This document shows positions 51,880 through 60,655 of a stretch of DNA of 64,000 nt, piece by piece. The notes under the pieces were generated by a model that was not told the DNA's origin, searched no databases, and saw only the letters and a list, made by a program, of their open reading frames with translations. Positions within the stretch are counted from its first letter, which is position 1. Each line of letters opens with the position of its first letter. The stretch comes from Aphodoplasma sp045541115 (lineage in GTDB: Bacteria > Bacillota > Clostridia > UBA1381 > UMGS1253), in NCBI GenBank assembly GCA_045541115.1, contig JAZQIM010000002.1:1-64000 (forward strand). The letters are read 5' to 3'. The position numbers were made by a program, and so were the translations under genes.

Positions 51880-54120
51880 TCAGTTTGATTTTTTCGCTAT
51901 AAGCTCTGCTGCCAAATGCGCATTCTTCTTTGCAAGCTGCTGCATGGCAGTGTTTTTTTGTGCAAGAGAGTTTGTGATTTCGTTTTTATCATCTGTGCAA
52001 AGCTTTATTTTTTCCAAAAGAGTATCAAAGGTTACATCGTTTATATCGAGATAATTCGTCTGACCTACATAGTCCATAAATGATTTGATTTTCGGGTCAT
52101 ATGCGATACCTACAAAAGGCACGCCTGCGACGGCGGCATAAATCAATGTATGCAGACGCTCTCCAAGGATTAAGTCGGTTTTGTTAATGATGCCAAGCAT
52201 CTGTGCATCGTCCATATTATCACCGATAATATATGCCTTTGTGTTCATTTTTTCGATTATTGAGCGCGATATTTTTATGTCGAGAGGATACTGCATATTT
52301 ATAAATACAGGAGCATACCCAAGCTCTGTTTGCATATAGTCGGCGATTTGTGCGATACTTTTTTCAAATTCGCTTCCGTGTTGCTTCCACTGGCGTACCG
52401 AAATGCCGAAAAGCTTTTTTGATGTATCGATTCCAAAGCCTTCTAAAAGTTCTGTTATCTCCTTATCATCGGCAGGCTTTATATTAAATGCCGGATCGGC
52501 AGTCAAAACTACGTTTTGCGTGCTAACGCCAAGCGACTCAAGCTCGCGCAGTGAATCCGGGTCACGAAGTGTTATAAGGTCAAGTTCTGAAAGAATTTTT
52601 GATGTGAGTTTTATATTGCTTTTGTGTACGAGTGGTCCGATGCCGTTTGCATAAAGCATAGACTTTATGCCGTAGTGTTTTGCCATTTTCATTATTGAAA
52701 GATAATACAAAAGAGATTTTGTACTTGTGCCGTCCTGTATAAGTGAACCACCGCCACTTATCAATAGCTTTGCGCTACGCAGCTTTTTAGCTATTTTTAT
52801 AAAATTAAATCTGTTTACTGCCTCGATTCCGTATGCTTCTGTCGTTTCGGAAGGGCGATATGACAGAACGCAGAGCTTGATGCTTGGAATTTGCTCGCGC
52901 AAATCATCGATAATCGCCGACAAAAGCGCATCATCGCCGTTGTTTTTAAATCCGTAATAGCCCGATATAACAACATCGCTTATAAGCTTCTTTTCTTTAA
53001 GAAGTGAATCGTATGCATCTACTGCGTCTTGTGCCATACGGCTTGCTGAATAATTTTCAAGTATTATTTTGTGCGAATACGCTCCAAGCTCATCGAGCTT
53101 TTCTTTATCATACGTTTTTAAAAGTGTGATTACATCATTATATAAAAGCTCGCTCGACGGCACAAGGCAATCGCGGCATGTAAAGTTCGTCCTGATACTT
53201 TCTTCAAGCTTTGTTTCGTCGAAGATACCGATATAGCCTTCGTTTCCTGCGACTATAACGGGCTTTGATGCAGCCATTGCCTCAAGAGCCGCGCGTGAAA
53301 CCCCGACAAATATATCGCCGGTTTTTATAAATTTGTTAATGTCGGTGCGTGCGCCGGCAAGCTTTATTACATCACTTCCAATCGACAAATTTACACTGTC
53401 TGCCTTTTTCTTTAAAGCGTTAAAATCGTCTCCGCCGCCGACAATTACTATTTCGAGATTTGGTATTTCGTCATAAAGCTTTTTAGTAATTTCTACGAGG
53501 TGATGTGCGACAAGACTGCGGTCGGTGTCCATGCGGCTTACATAAACGATTCGCGTCTTATCGGGCGAAAGAGAAAATTCCTTTTCTACCGATGATGAAT
53601 CGATGCTGTCTGAAAATTTATTTAAATCAATTCCGTTAATTGTTACCGTAATATCGTTATCAGAGATGCCATAATTATCAATAAGGTATTTTTTTATGTC
53701 GTTACTTACGGCAATAGTTTTTTGACCCCAGTTTGTAAAGTGGCTTAATATACTGCTTGTTTCAAAAACCCAGTGTGCCGTAGTTATGAAAGGAAAGTGC
53801 ATGCGCTTATGCAAAAGTCCGCACAAAAAAGACGGTATTCTTGCATGGCCATGTACGATATCTATATTTTCATTTTTTATGATACGCTTAAGGCCCATAT
53901 ATGATTTGATGATGTTAAACGGCATTTTATTGTGCAGAGGAAGCTTGTAATGTTTTATGCCTGCCTCTTCAAGCTCTTTTTCATAAACACCGCCATTCGA
54001 TGCAACAATTATATTGTAGCCGCGGCCTTTAAGCTCGCGGGAAAGCTCAAGAATGTGTGTCTCGGCACCGCCTATTTCCATGCCCATTGTTGCCATAAGT
54101 ATATTAAGGTTAGCGTTCAT
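51880..54120 (-). CDS. Glycosyltransferase GT4 fused to CsaB pyruvyltransferase
   Basis: A 746-residue two-domain protein. Residues 1-375 are a GT-B glycosyltransferase of family 4: MEIGGAETHILELSREL, the donor-side GGGDDFNALKKK and the GVSRAALEAMAASKPVI signature. Residues 380-735 are a polysaccharide pyruvyltransferase of the CsaB type: VISGYYGFKNNGDDALL, LLISGGGSLIQD, LYANGIGP and GERLHTLIYAAVAGVP. CsaB adds pyruvyl groups to wall polysaccharide, which anchors S-layer-homology proteins. The fusion suggests transfer and pyruvylation in one enzyme. It has its own perfect promoter. Confidence 0.9.
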   Translation of the reverse strand: MNANLNILMATMGMEIGGAETHILELSRELKGRGYNIIVASNGGVYEKELEEAGIKHYKLPLHNKMPFNIIKSYMGLKRIIKNENIDIVHGHARIPSFLCGLLHKRMHFPFITTAHWVFETSSILSHFTNWGQKTIAVSNDIKKYLIDNYGISDNDITVTINGIDLNKFSDSIDSSSVEKEFSLSPDKTRIVYVSRMDTDRSLVAHHLVEITKKLYDEIPNLEIVIVGGGDDFNALKKKADSVNLSIGSDVIKLAGARTDINKFIKTGDIFVGVSRAALEAMAASKPVIVAGNEGYIGIFDETKLEESIRTNFTCRDCLVPSSELLYNDVITLLKTYDKEKLDELGAYSHKIILENYSASRMAQDAVDAYDSLLKEKKLISDVVISGYYGFKNNGDDALLSAIIDDLREQIPSIKLCVLSYRPSETTEAYGIEAVNRFNFIKIAKKLRSAKLLISGGGSLIQDGTSTKSLLYYLSIMKMAKHYGIKSMLYANGIGPLVHKSNIKLTSKILSELDLITLRDPDSLRELESLGVSTQNVVLTADPAFNIKPADDKEITELLEGFGIDTSKKLFGISVRQWKQHGSEFEKSIAQIADYMQTELGYAPVFINMQYPLDIKISRSIIEKMNTKAYIIGDNMDDAQMLGIINKTDLILGERLHTLIYAAVAGVPFVGIAYDPKIKSFMDYVGQTNYLDINDVTFDTLLEKIKLCTDDKNEITNSLAQKNTAMQQLAKKNAHLAAELIAKKSN

Positions 54121-54168
54121 ATTTTTCTTCCTTTCAGCAGTTGAAAAAGTACATATTTATTATATGAA

Positions 54169-54197
54169 ATTATAACATAAGCATTATACGTTGTCAA
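54169..54197 (-). promoter_or_regulatory. Consensus promoter of the GT4-CsaB gene
   Basis: TTGACA (54192-54197), a 17-base spacer and TATAAT (54169-54174) on the minus strand, an exact match to sigma-A consensus. Confidence 0.85.
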
Positions 54198-54334
54198 TTT
54201 GTGTAAAAATAAATAATATAGGCTTTGTGCTGGAATAATTTTCATAAATAACAAAATAATGAGAAAAAGGGAGTATTTTAGAGATTTTGTGAGAAAATAT
54301 TTAAATATAGGGCATAAATTGGTAGTAATGGTAT

Positions 54335-54363
54335 TTGATTATAGTTTATAAAACAGTTAATAT
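54335..54363 (+). promoter_or_regulatory. Promoter of groESL
   Basis: TTGATT (54335-54340), a 17-base spacer and TAATAT (54358-54363), immediately before CIRCE. Confidence 0.75.
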
Positions 54364-54367
54364 ATTG

Positions 54368-54394
54368 TTAGCACTCGACAAGAGTGAGTGCTAA
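54368..54394 (+). promoter_or_regulatory. CIRCE operator (HrcA-binding) of groESL
   Basis: A perfect match to the CIRCE consensus TTAGCACTC-N9-GAGTGCTAA, overlapping the expected transcription start. HrcA binding represses groESL until heat shock. Confidence 0.97.
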
Positions 54395-54430
54395 CAATAT
54401 GAGCAAATTATATTTCAGGAGGTTATAGAG

Positions 54431-54715
54431 ATGAACATTAAACCCTTAGGCGACAGAGTAGTTATTAAGATGCTCGAGTGTGAGGATACGACCAAAAGCG
54501 GTATTATTCTTGCGGGCAGCGCAAAGGAAAAGCCGCAGATGGCTGAGGTTGTTGCGGTTGGCCCGGGCGGCATGGTTGACGGCAAGGAAGTAAAGGTGGA
54601 GGTTTGTGTTGGCGATAAGGTTATCACAAGCAAATACTCCGGCACAGAAGTAAAGCTTGACGGTGTTGAGTACACAATCTTGCGTCAAAGTGACATTTTG
54701 GCAAAGGTAGACTAA
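54431..54715 (+). CDS. groES: Co-chaperonin GroES
   Basis: A 94-residue Cpn10, the lid of the GroEL chamber. It starts MNIKPLGDRVVIK, has the mobile loop near 18-32 (ECEDTTKSGIILAGSAKEKP) and ends IDV-type strands near ILAKVD. AGGAGG precedes the ATG. groEL follows after 31 bases in the CIRCE-regulated unit. Confidence 0.97.
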   Translation: MNIKPLGDRVVIKMLECEDTTKSGIILAGSAKEKPQMAEVVAVGPGGMVDGKEVKVEVCVGDKVITSKYSGTEVKLDGVEYTILRQSDILAKVD

Positions 54716-54746
54716 TATTTATTTAAATTCCGGGAGGTAGTTAAAA

Positions 54747-56381
54747 ATGGCTAAAGACATATTATTTGGTCAGGAAGCAAGAAATGCTCTTGAAAGAGGA
54801 CTTAATACACTTGCTAATACTGTTAAGGTAACGCTTGGTCCGAAAGGAAGAAACGTTGTTCTTGATAAGAAATTCGGTGCACCGCTTATCACAAATGACG
54901 GTGTTACAATCGCAAAGGAAATTGAGCTTGAGGACGCTTTTGAAAACATGGGCGCTCAGCTTGTAAAAGAAGTTGCAACAAAGACAAATGACGTTGCAGG
55001 CGACGGTACAACAACTGCAACATTGCTTGCACAGGCGCTTGTGCGTGAAGGATTAAAAAATGTTGCTGCAGGTGCAAATCCGATGGTTGTAAGAAAAGGT
55101 ATTGCAAAGGCAGTTGATGCGGCTGTGGAATATATTAAATCAAGCGCAAAGGCTGTAAGCGGCAAAGAAGATATTGCAAGAGTAGCATCTGTTTCGGCTG
55201 CTGATGAAACAATTGGCGCACTTATTGCAGAGGCTATGGAGAAGGTTACAAACGACGGTGTAATCACTGTTGAGGAGTCAAAAACAGCTGAAACATACTC
55301 AGAGATTGTTGAAGGTATGCAGTTTGACCGTGGATACGTTTCACCGTACATGGTTACAGATACTGACAAGATGGAAGCAGAGCTTGACGATCCGTATATT
55401 CTTATTACTGATAAGAAGATTTCAAATATTCAGGATATTCTTCCTGTTCTTGAGCAGATTGTTCAGCAGGGCAAAAAGCTTTTAATCATTGCCGAGGATA
55501 TCGAGGGTGAAGCTATGGCTACACTCGTTGTTAACAAGCTTCGCGGTACATTTACATGTGTTGCAGTAAAGGCTCCGGGCTTTGGCGACAGAAGAAAAGA
55601 AATGCTTCGCGATATCGCAATACTTACAGGTGGCGAAGTTATAAGCGAAGAACTCGGTCTCGAATTAAAGGAAACTACATTAAATCAGCTTGGACGTGCA
55701 AGACAGGTTAAGGTTCAAAAGGAAAATACAATTATTGTTGACGGCTTTGGCGATAAAGAGCAAATCAAGGCAAGAATTTCTCAAATCAAGTCACAGATTG
55801 AGGAAACTTCTTCTGAATTCGATAAAGAAAAGCTTCAGGAAAGACTTGCAAAGCTTTCAGGCGGTGTTGCTGTAATCAAAGTTGGTGCAGCTACTGAAAC
55901 AGAAATGAAGGAGCTTAAATTAAGAATTGAAGATGCTTTGGCAGCTACAAAGGCAGCAGTTGAAGAAGGAATAGTAGCAGGCGGCGGAAGCTCATATATT
56001 GCTTCGCTTGACAGTGTTGCAGCTCTTTTAGACAAAACAACAGGTGATGAAAAGACAGGCGTTTCTATCGTGCTTAAAGCTCTTGAAGAACCTGTTCGTC
56101 AGATCGCTGCAAATGCAGGCGTTGAGGGCAGTGTAATAGTTGACAAGATTAAGGCTTCTGCAAAGGGTATTGGATACAATGCACTTACAGAAGAATATGT
56201 CGATATGGTTAAGGCTGGTATTGTTGACCCGACAAAGGTTACAAGAAGTGCTCTTCAAAATGCAGCAAGCGTGGCATCAATGGTTCTCACAACAGAGAGC
56301 GTTGTTGCAGATAAGCCCGCTCCTGAACCGGCAATGCCGGCAGGTGCACCCGGTATGGGCGGCGGAATGGGAATGTACTAA
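54747..56381 (+). CDS. groEL: Chaperonin GroEL
   Basis: A 544-residue Cpn60 that folds proteins in the cytosol. The ATP site VTLGPKGRNVVLDKKFG and AGDGTTTATLLAQ, the apical domain with KKLLIIAEDIEGEA and the equatorial return (IVAGGGSSYIASLD) are intact. The C terminus has the usual Gly-Met repeat ending GGGMGMY. GGGAGG precedes the ATG. Confidence 0.98.
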   Translation: MAKDILFGQEARNALERGLNTLANTVKVTLGPKGRNVVLDKKFGAPLITNDGVTIAKEIELEDAFENMGAQLVKEVATKTNDVAGDGTTTATLLAQALVREGLKNVAAGANPMVVRKGIAKAVDAAVEYIKSSAKAVSGKEDIARVASVSAADETIGALIAEAMEKVTNDGVITVEESKTAETYSEIVEGMQFDRGYVSPYMVTDTDKMEAELDDPYILITDKKISNIQDILPVLEQIVQQGKKLLIIAEDIEGEAMATLVVNKLRGTFTCVAVKAPGFGDRRKEMLRDIAILTGGEVISEELGLELKETTLNQLGRARQVKVQKENTIIVDGFGDKEQIKARISQIKSQIEETSSEFDKEKLQERLAKLSGGVAVIKVGAATETEMKELKLRIEDALAATKAAVEEGIVAGGGSSYIASLDSVAALLDKTTGDEKTGVSIVLKALEEPVRQIAANAGVEGSVIVDKIKASAKGIGYNALTEEYVDMVKAGIVDPTKVTRSALQNAASVASMVLTTESVVADKPAPEPAMPAGAPGMGGGMGMY

Positions 56382-56402
56382 TAAATAGTTATTCATCAAT
56401 GA

Positions 56403-56437
56403 AAATGGACAGTTCTTTGGACTGTCCATTTATTTTT
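56403..56437 (+). terminator. Terminator of groESL
   Basis: Stem AAATGGACAGT/ACTGTCCATTT followed by ATTTTTT. Confidence 0.9.
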
Positions 56438-56507
56438 TGCATATAAAAATTTTTGTGAGATATTTATAAAAAAACAAGCATATACATCTCATATGAGGTG
56501 ATGAGAT

Positions 56508-57383
56508 ATGAGATGTGCGATAGTAACGCTTGCCGGAGAAGAAAATGAAAAACGCTCTTTATGGCAAATATTTAAAATAAAAAAATATAAAACAGATGAT
56601 ATAAATGTTATCAATTCGACACACAATATCTGCATATATACGATAGATTACACTATCGGAGAAATCTGTGAATTTAGCGAAAAAAAGTTAAGCGCTGTAT
56701 TGCATCGGTGCATAAAAGAACTTAAAAAACGCGAGATAAAGAGCGTTTATCTTACAGATGAAATACATGGGTTTGGACTTGAGAGCAATTTTTACAAATA
56801 TTTTAAGGTAGTATCAGGCAGACGCGTATTTGATTTGCTGCTTGGTCGTGTGATACGAATGTGTGCCGACAAAGAAAAAATAGAGAGTGACAAAGCAGAA
56901 ATCGGAGTGTGGCAAAGCAGCTTTGACAAGCACGGTGTGGCTCTTGTAGAAGGTATATGCTCGCAGTTTAAATATATAACGCTTTTTACAAAGACGACAG
57001 AGTCTGCAAATCTATACGCTGACCATATATATTCACAAACGGGACTTTCGCTTAAGGTCACGGAAAATATTTCTGAACTGAATTTGTGCGATATCGTAAT
57101 TGCGGCGGATAAGCTTGAAAAAAATGTTGCAAATGAAAAAACGATTGTTATAGATGAGAGCGGCGAGTGTGGTTTTCGATGCAAAAATACAATTGAGTTT
57201 TCGCTCCCGTTTGGGTATAATGCCCTAATGCAATATTTTGGTGTTTGCGATGAAAGATGCGTCGAATTTCTGCTCGATTGCTGTGGTATTGATATTTATA
57301 ACAGTAATGAAATTGATAGCAAACTTGATAAAATTGGATGCAAAATAAAAAAAGTTTTATACAAGCCGCACAAAAATTCTTGA
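56508..57383 (+). CDS. Unrecognised soluble protein
   Basis: A 291-residue protein I cannot assign. It has no signal peptide or membrane segment. The middle (YITLFTKTTESANLYADHIYS, then NLCDIVIAADKLEK) alternates strands and helices like a Rossmann-type fold, and the C terminus is Cys-containing (FLLDCCGIDIY). The start follows GAGGTGAT. Its stop overlaps the -35 box of the greA promoter. It is a single gene between the groESL terminator and greA. Confidence 0.7.
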   Translation: MRCAIVTLAGEENEKRSLWQIFKIKKYKTDDINVINSTHNICIYTIDYTIGEICEFSEKKLSAVLHRCIKELKKREIKSVYLTDEIHGFGLESNFYKYFKVVSGRRVFDLLLGRVIRMCADKEKIESDKAEIGVWQSSFDKHGVALVEGICSQFKYITLFTKTTESANLYADHIYSQTGLSLKVTENISELNLCDIVIAADKLEKNVANEKTIVIDESGECGFRCKNTIEFSLPFGYNALMQYFGVCDERCVEFLLDCCGIDIYNSNEIDSKLDKIGCKIKKVLYKPHKNS

Positions 57384-57408
57384 CAAAGTATAAAGCAAAT
57401 AGTATAAT
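57380..57408 (+). promoter_or_regulatory. Consensus promoter of greA
   Basis: TTGACA (57380-57385), a 17-base spacer and TATAAT (57403-57408), an exact consensus match lying across the previous stop codon. About 100 bases of leader follow. Confidence 0.85.
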
Positions 57409-57510
57409 ATAGAAATTGTATAAGACATTTTTAGTTTTGATTGACGATTTCTTTATAAAAATATATATATTGTTTATGGAAACAATGGCAAGGTTTGGAG
57501 GATTTGTAAA

Positions 57511-57990
57511 ATGGAAAAGGCAAAGGAACTTCTTATGACTGCTGAAGGAATTGCTAAGCTTGAAAATGAGCTTGAAGAGCTTAAGGTAGTTCGCCGCAAG
57601 GAAGTGGCAGAAAAAATTAAGCAGGCATTGGCATTTGGAGATTTGTCGGAAAATTCAGAATATGATGAAGCAAAAAATGAGCAGGCGCAGGTTGAAGCAA
57701 GAATTGCTCAGATAGAGGGAATGCTTAAAATTGCACGCGTTGTTGACGAAAAAGATATAAGTACAGATGTTGTAGGAATCGGCACACGTGTAAAACTATT
57801 AGATGTTGAGTTTGAAGATGAGGAAGAATATTCTATCGTCGGAAGCTCGGAAGCTGACCCGTCAAAGAACAGACTCTCATATGAGTCGCCTGTAGGCAAA
57901 GCTATTATAGGTAAAAAAGTGGGAGACGTTGTTGACGTGGAAGTTCCTCAGGGTAAAATTCAATTTAAGATTCTTGAAATTTCACGCTAA
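57511..57990 (+). CDS. greA: Transcription elongation factor GreA
   Basis: A 159-residue GreA that reactivates backtracked RNA polymerase by stimulating transcript cleavage. The N-terminal coiled coil reaches to GDLSENSEYDEAKNEQ, whose acidic tip enters the polymerase channel, and the C-terminal FKBP-like domain ends with GKKVGDVVDVEVPQG. AGGATTTG precedes the ATG loosely. A terminator follows. Confidence 0.97.
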   Translation: MEKAKELLMTAEGIAKLENELEELKVVRRKEVAEKIKQALAFGDLSENSEYDEAKNEQAQVEARIAQIEGMLKIARVVDEKDISTDVVGIGTRVKLLDVEFEDEEEYSIVGSSEADPSKNRLSYESPVGKAIIGKKVGDVVDVEVPQGKIQFKILEISR

Positions 57991-58008
57991 TAAAAAAATG
58001 TATTATGA

Positions 58009-58045
58009 GAGCCCATACGCATTGCTCATATGTGTGTGGGCTTTA
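58009..58045 (+). terminator. Terminator of greA
   Basis: Stem AGCCCATACGCA/TGTGTGTGGGCT with some G-U pairs and a 9-base loop, followed by TTATTTTTAATT. Confidence 0.8.
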
Positions 58046-58155
58046 TTTTTAATTAAAAAAGTGAAAATGGGAAACGAGTATATGAGAGAAAAAAAGAGAA
58101 AAACGAAGAAAAACGAAGATTGATTTTAACAAATTAAAAAAATAATAAAAAAGTG

Positions 58156-58184
58156 TTGACAAAATTATAGGCTTGTATTAAAAT
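58156..58184 (+). promoter_or_regulatory. Promoter of rplM-rpsI
   Basis: TTGACA (58156-58161), a 17-base spacer and TAAAAT (58179-58184). The roughly 60-base leader contains GCTCA/TGAGC, a possible small hairpin of the kind seen in L13 leaders; the Rfam motif cannot be confirmed by eye. Confidence 0.8.
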
Positions 58185-58249
58185 ATCATATGGTAATTAT
58201 TTTATAGCTCAATTTTTTAGGTGAGCACAAGATTTAAGGAGGTAAAAAT

Positions 58250-58687
58250 ATGAGCAGCTATATGGCAAAAAGCAGCGAACAGAGCAGAAAATGGTATATT
58301 ATAGATGCAACTGATAAGCCGCTTGGCAGAGTTGCTGCAGCAGCGGCAAGCATTTTGAGAGGAAAACATCTTCCTACTTTTACGCCTAACGTTGACTGTG
58401 GTGATCATGTTATCATTTTAAACACAGACAAGGCAGTACTTACAGGTAAGAAGCTTGACAATAAGGTGCGTTACTATCACACCGGTTGGATCGGCGGCCT
58501 TAAGGAGATTAAGTACAATAAGCTTATGGCTGAAAACAGCGATAAGGCTATGTACATGGCTGTTGAGGGAATGCTTCCTCACAACACAATCGGCGCACAC
58601 GCGCTAAAGAGACTTCGCGTATACAAGGGTAGCGAGCATGAGAATGCAGCGCAGAAACCTGAAGTATGGACAGGCGAGATTAAATAA
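58250..58687 (+). CDS. rplM: 50S ribosomal protein L13
   Basis: A 145-residue L13, an early assembly protein of the large subunit. Characteristic segments are WYIIDATDKPLGRVAAAAA, HVIILNTDKAVLTGKK and VEGMLPHNTIGAHALKRLRVY. AAGGAGG precedes the ATG. It forms the conserved rplM-rpsI pair. Confidence 0.98.
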   Translation: MSSYMAKSSEQSRKWYIIDATDKPLGRVAAAAASILRGKHLPTFTPNVDCGDHVIILNTDKAVLTGKKLDNKVRYYHTGWIGGLKEIKYNKLMAENSDKAMYMAVEGMLPHNTIGAHALKRLRVYKGSEHENAAQKPEVWTGEIK

Positions 58688-58704
58688 GAAGGAGGATGAC
58701 GAAA

Positions 58705-59100
58705 ATGGCAGATAAAACAGTATTTTACGGTACCGGCAGAAGAAAGAAATCTGTTGCGAGAGTACGTCTTGTAGCTGGTTCAGGAAAAATAACTATCAAT
58801 AAAAGAGATATAGACGATTATTTTGGTCTTGAAACATTAAAGGTTATCGTACGTCAGCCGTTGGCTGCTACGAAAACAGATGCAAAGTTTGATGTAATTG
58901 CTAACGTTACAGGCGGTGGCTTCACAGGTCAGGCCGGCGCAATTCGTCATGGTATTGCACGTGCTCTTCTTGAGGTTGACGGTGAATACAGAGCCGTTCT
59001 TAAGAAGGCAGGTTATTTGACACGTGACCCGAGAATGAAGGAAAGAAAGAAGTACGGTCTCAAAGCCGCACGTCGTGCTCCGCAGTTCTCAAAACGTTAA
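58705..59100 (+). CDS. rpsI: 30S ribosomal protein S9
   Basis: A 131-residue S9 whose C-terminal tail, ending QFSKR, reaches the P site of the ribosome. YGTGRRKKSVARVRL opens the protein and GGGFTGQAGAIRHGIARAL is the central motif. The ATG at 58705 follows AAGGAGG by eight bases; an upstream ATG at 58696 directly abuts that site and is rejected. Confidence 0.98.
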   Translation: MADKTVFYGTGRRKKSVARVRLVAGSGKITINKRDIDDYFGLETLKVIVRQPLAATKTDAKFDVIANVTGGGFTGQAGAIRHGIARALLEVDGEYRAVLKKAGYLTRDPRMKERKKYGLKAARRAPQFSKR

Positions 59101-59120
59101 TCGAATCATTTTACAAATCG

Positions 59121-59149
59121 AAAAGCTCCGCATTTTGCGGAGCTTTTTT
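59121..59149 (+). terminator. Terminator of rplM-rpsI
   Basis: Stem AAAAGCTCCGCA/TGCGGAGCTTTT followed by T's. Confidence 0.93.
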
Positions 59150-59224
59150 ATATTCATATGGACTTTTTAATAGCTTTATGGTATAATTATAAAAAGCTTT
59201 TATATTATCATCGAGGTGAGAAAA

Positions 59225-60643
59225 ATGATTAAAAAAATGATGAAAATCGTAATAACATGTGCGGTTATGCTTTTTTCGGTTTGCACTATAGCAAATGCAC
59301 AGGTACAGCCGAAGCTTATTGTAAATGACGCTGTGATAAAAACGGACAGTGTCACGGTAAATGACACTACATTAGTTCCGCTGCGTGCACTAATGGAAAG
59401 TACAGGCGCGCAGGTAAAATGGCACGAGCAGGACTATAAAATTGATGTCATCAAGGGCGACAAAACATTATATCTTCAGATTGACAGGGGACATATGCTT
59501 ATAGGAGATAAGAAAGTAGACCTTCTTGCAGCGCCCATATTATATAATGGCGATACTACATATGCTCCGCTAAGAGCCGTTTGCGAGGCGTTTGATTTTG
59601 TAGTTGATTGGGATGAAGATACGAAAACTATCTTAATAACAGACCCGCAAGGATGCGTGTATGTGGATATTATGGGTATCAGCAATAAGCAGCTCGTAGA
59701 GAGCGGCGCGATGAGCAAAGATGAGTTTGAGGATTATACGGGACTATCTTATGAAGCAAACATGAATTTGCCTTATTCGGTTACACAGTACCTCGTGACG
59801 CCGCAAAGAGTTGCGGATAATTCCGGTATGTCTGTAGATGATTTGAAAGAATATATCGGACTTGACATAGAAAATGAGTATGCAACATGGGGAGATATGC
59901 TTGGAGATGCTACGCTGCAGTATGTAATCCCTGCGGTATATGGTGTAGAGTTTACGAAGGAAAATTTTGCTGATTTTAAAGAGTACTTTAATTTAGGCGA
60001 TGAATATATACCGAATACAAAGTACAGATATGTAAGAACAATCGTCGATTTAGCTGAAAAGGCGTATTATGAAAAAAACGAACAGACACAAACAGATGAG
60101 AATAAAAAGCCCACAGCGGAAGAAAAATTAGCCGAGCTGTGTGAAAATAAAGTGTATTTTACAATTACTTTAGCTGACTCAAGAGTTATGAAAGGCGAAC
60201 TTTATCCTGACCTTGCAAAAGAAACGGTAGCAAATTTTATTTCTCTTTGCGAAAAAAACTTTTACGAAGGATTGATATTTCATCGTGTAATTGATGGGTT
60301 TATGATTCAAGGCGGCGGATATGACAAGGATTTTAATGAAAAGGACGCGCCGTCAATTTTCGGCGAATTTGACGCAAACGGATACGCAAATCCATTAAAG
60401 CATGAAAAAGGCGTTATATCAATGGCACGAACAAATGATCCAAATTCTGCATCGAGCCAGTTTTTTATAATGGATGAAGCAGCACCGCATCTTGACGGAA
60501 AGTATGCAGCGTTTGGAAGAATTACGCAGGGACTTGATGTGCTTGAATCAATTTCAGCGACAAAAACAATAACGCATAAACTGGGATTTGCGGATGTGCC
60601 TGAAAAACCGATTATTATTAAGTCTATTACAATTGATAAATAA
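59225..60643 (+). CDS. Secreted copper-amine-oxidase-N domain fused to cyclophilin-type PPIase
   Basis: A 472-residue exported protein. The signal peptide runs to about residue 27 (ending IANAQ). Residues 33-130 are a copper amine oxidase N-terminal-like (stalk) domain, LVPLRALMESTGAQVKWHEQ and YAPLRAVCEAFDFVVDWD, common at clostridial surfaces and not itself an oxidase. A linker of about 150 residues follows, then a cyclophilin PPIase from about 300 with FHRVIDGFMIQGG, ISMARTNDPNSASSQFFI and the PHLDGKYAAFGRI active region. A foldase acting outside the membrane is inferred. Confidence 0.9.
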   Translation: MIKKMMKIVITCAVMLFSVCTIANAQVQPKLIVNDAVIKTDSVTVNDTTLVPLRALMESTGAQVKWHEQDYKIDVIKGDKTLYLQIDRGHMLIGDKKVDLLAAPILYNGDTTYAPLRAVCEAFDFVVDWDEDTKTILITDPQGCVYVDIMGISNKQLVESGAMSKDEFEDYTGLSYEANMNLPYSVTQYLVTPQRVADNSGMSVDDLKEYIGLDIENEYATWGDMLGDATLQYVIPAVYGVEFTKENFADFKEYFNLGDEYIPNTKYRYVRTIVDLAEKAYYEKNEQTQTDENKKPTAEEKLAELCENKVYFTITLADSRVMKGELYPDLAKETVANFISLCEKNFYEGLIFHRVIDGFMIQGGGYDKDFNEKDAPSIFGEFDANGYANPLKHEKGVISMARTNDPNSASSQFFIMDEAAPHLDGKYAAFGRITQGLDVLESISATKTITHKLGFADVPEKPIIIKSITIDK

Positions 60644-60655
60644 GGAGGATTTAGT

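Larger units (their letters stand above)
54121..54430. other. Divergent control region between the GT4-CsaB gene and groES
   Basis: This 310-base gap has no gene. Its left end carries the minus-strand promoter of the GT4-CsaB gene and its right end the groES promoter with the CIRCE operator. About 130 bases between them show no clear feature. Confidence 0.7.

Noticed and set aside
58080..58124. Short basic frame MREKKRKTKKNED after greA
   Set aside because: Only 13 codons and no ribosome site; the strong rplM promoter begins just downstream.
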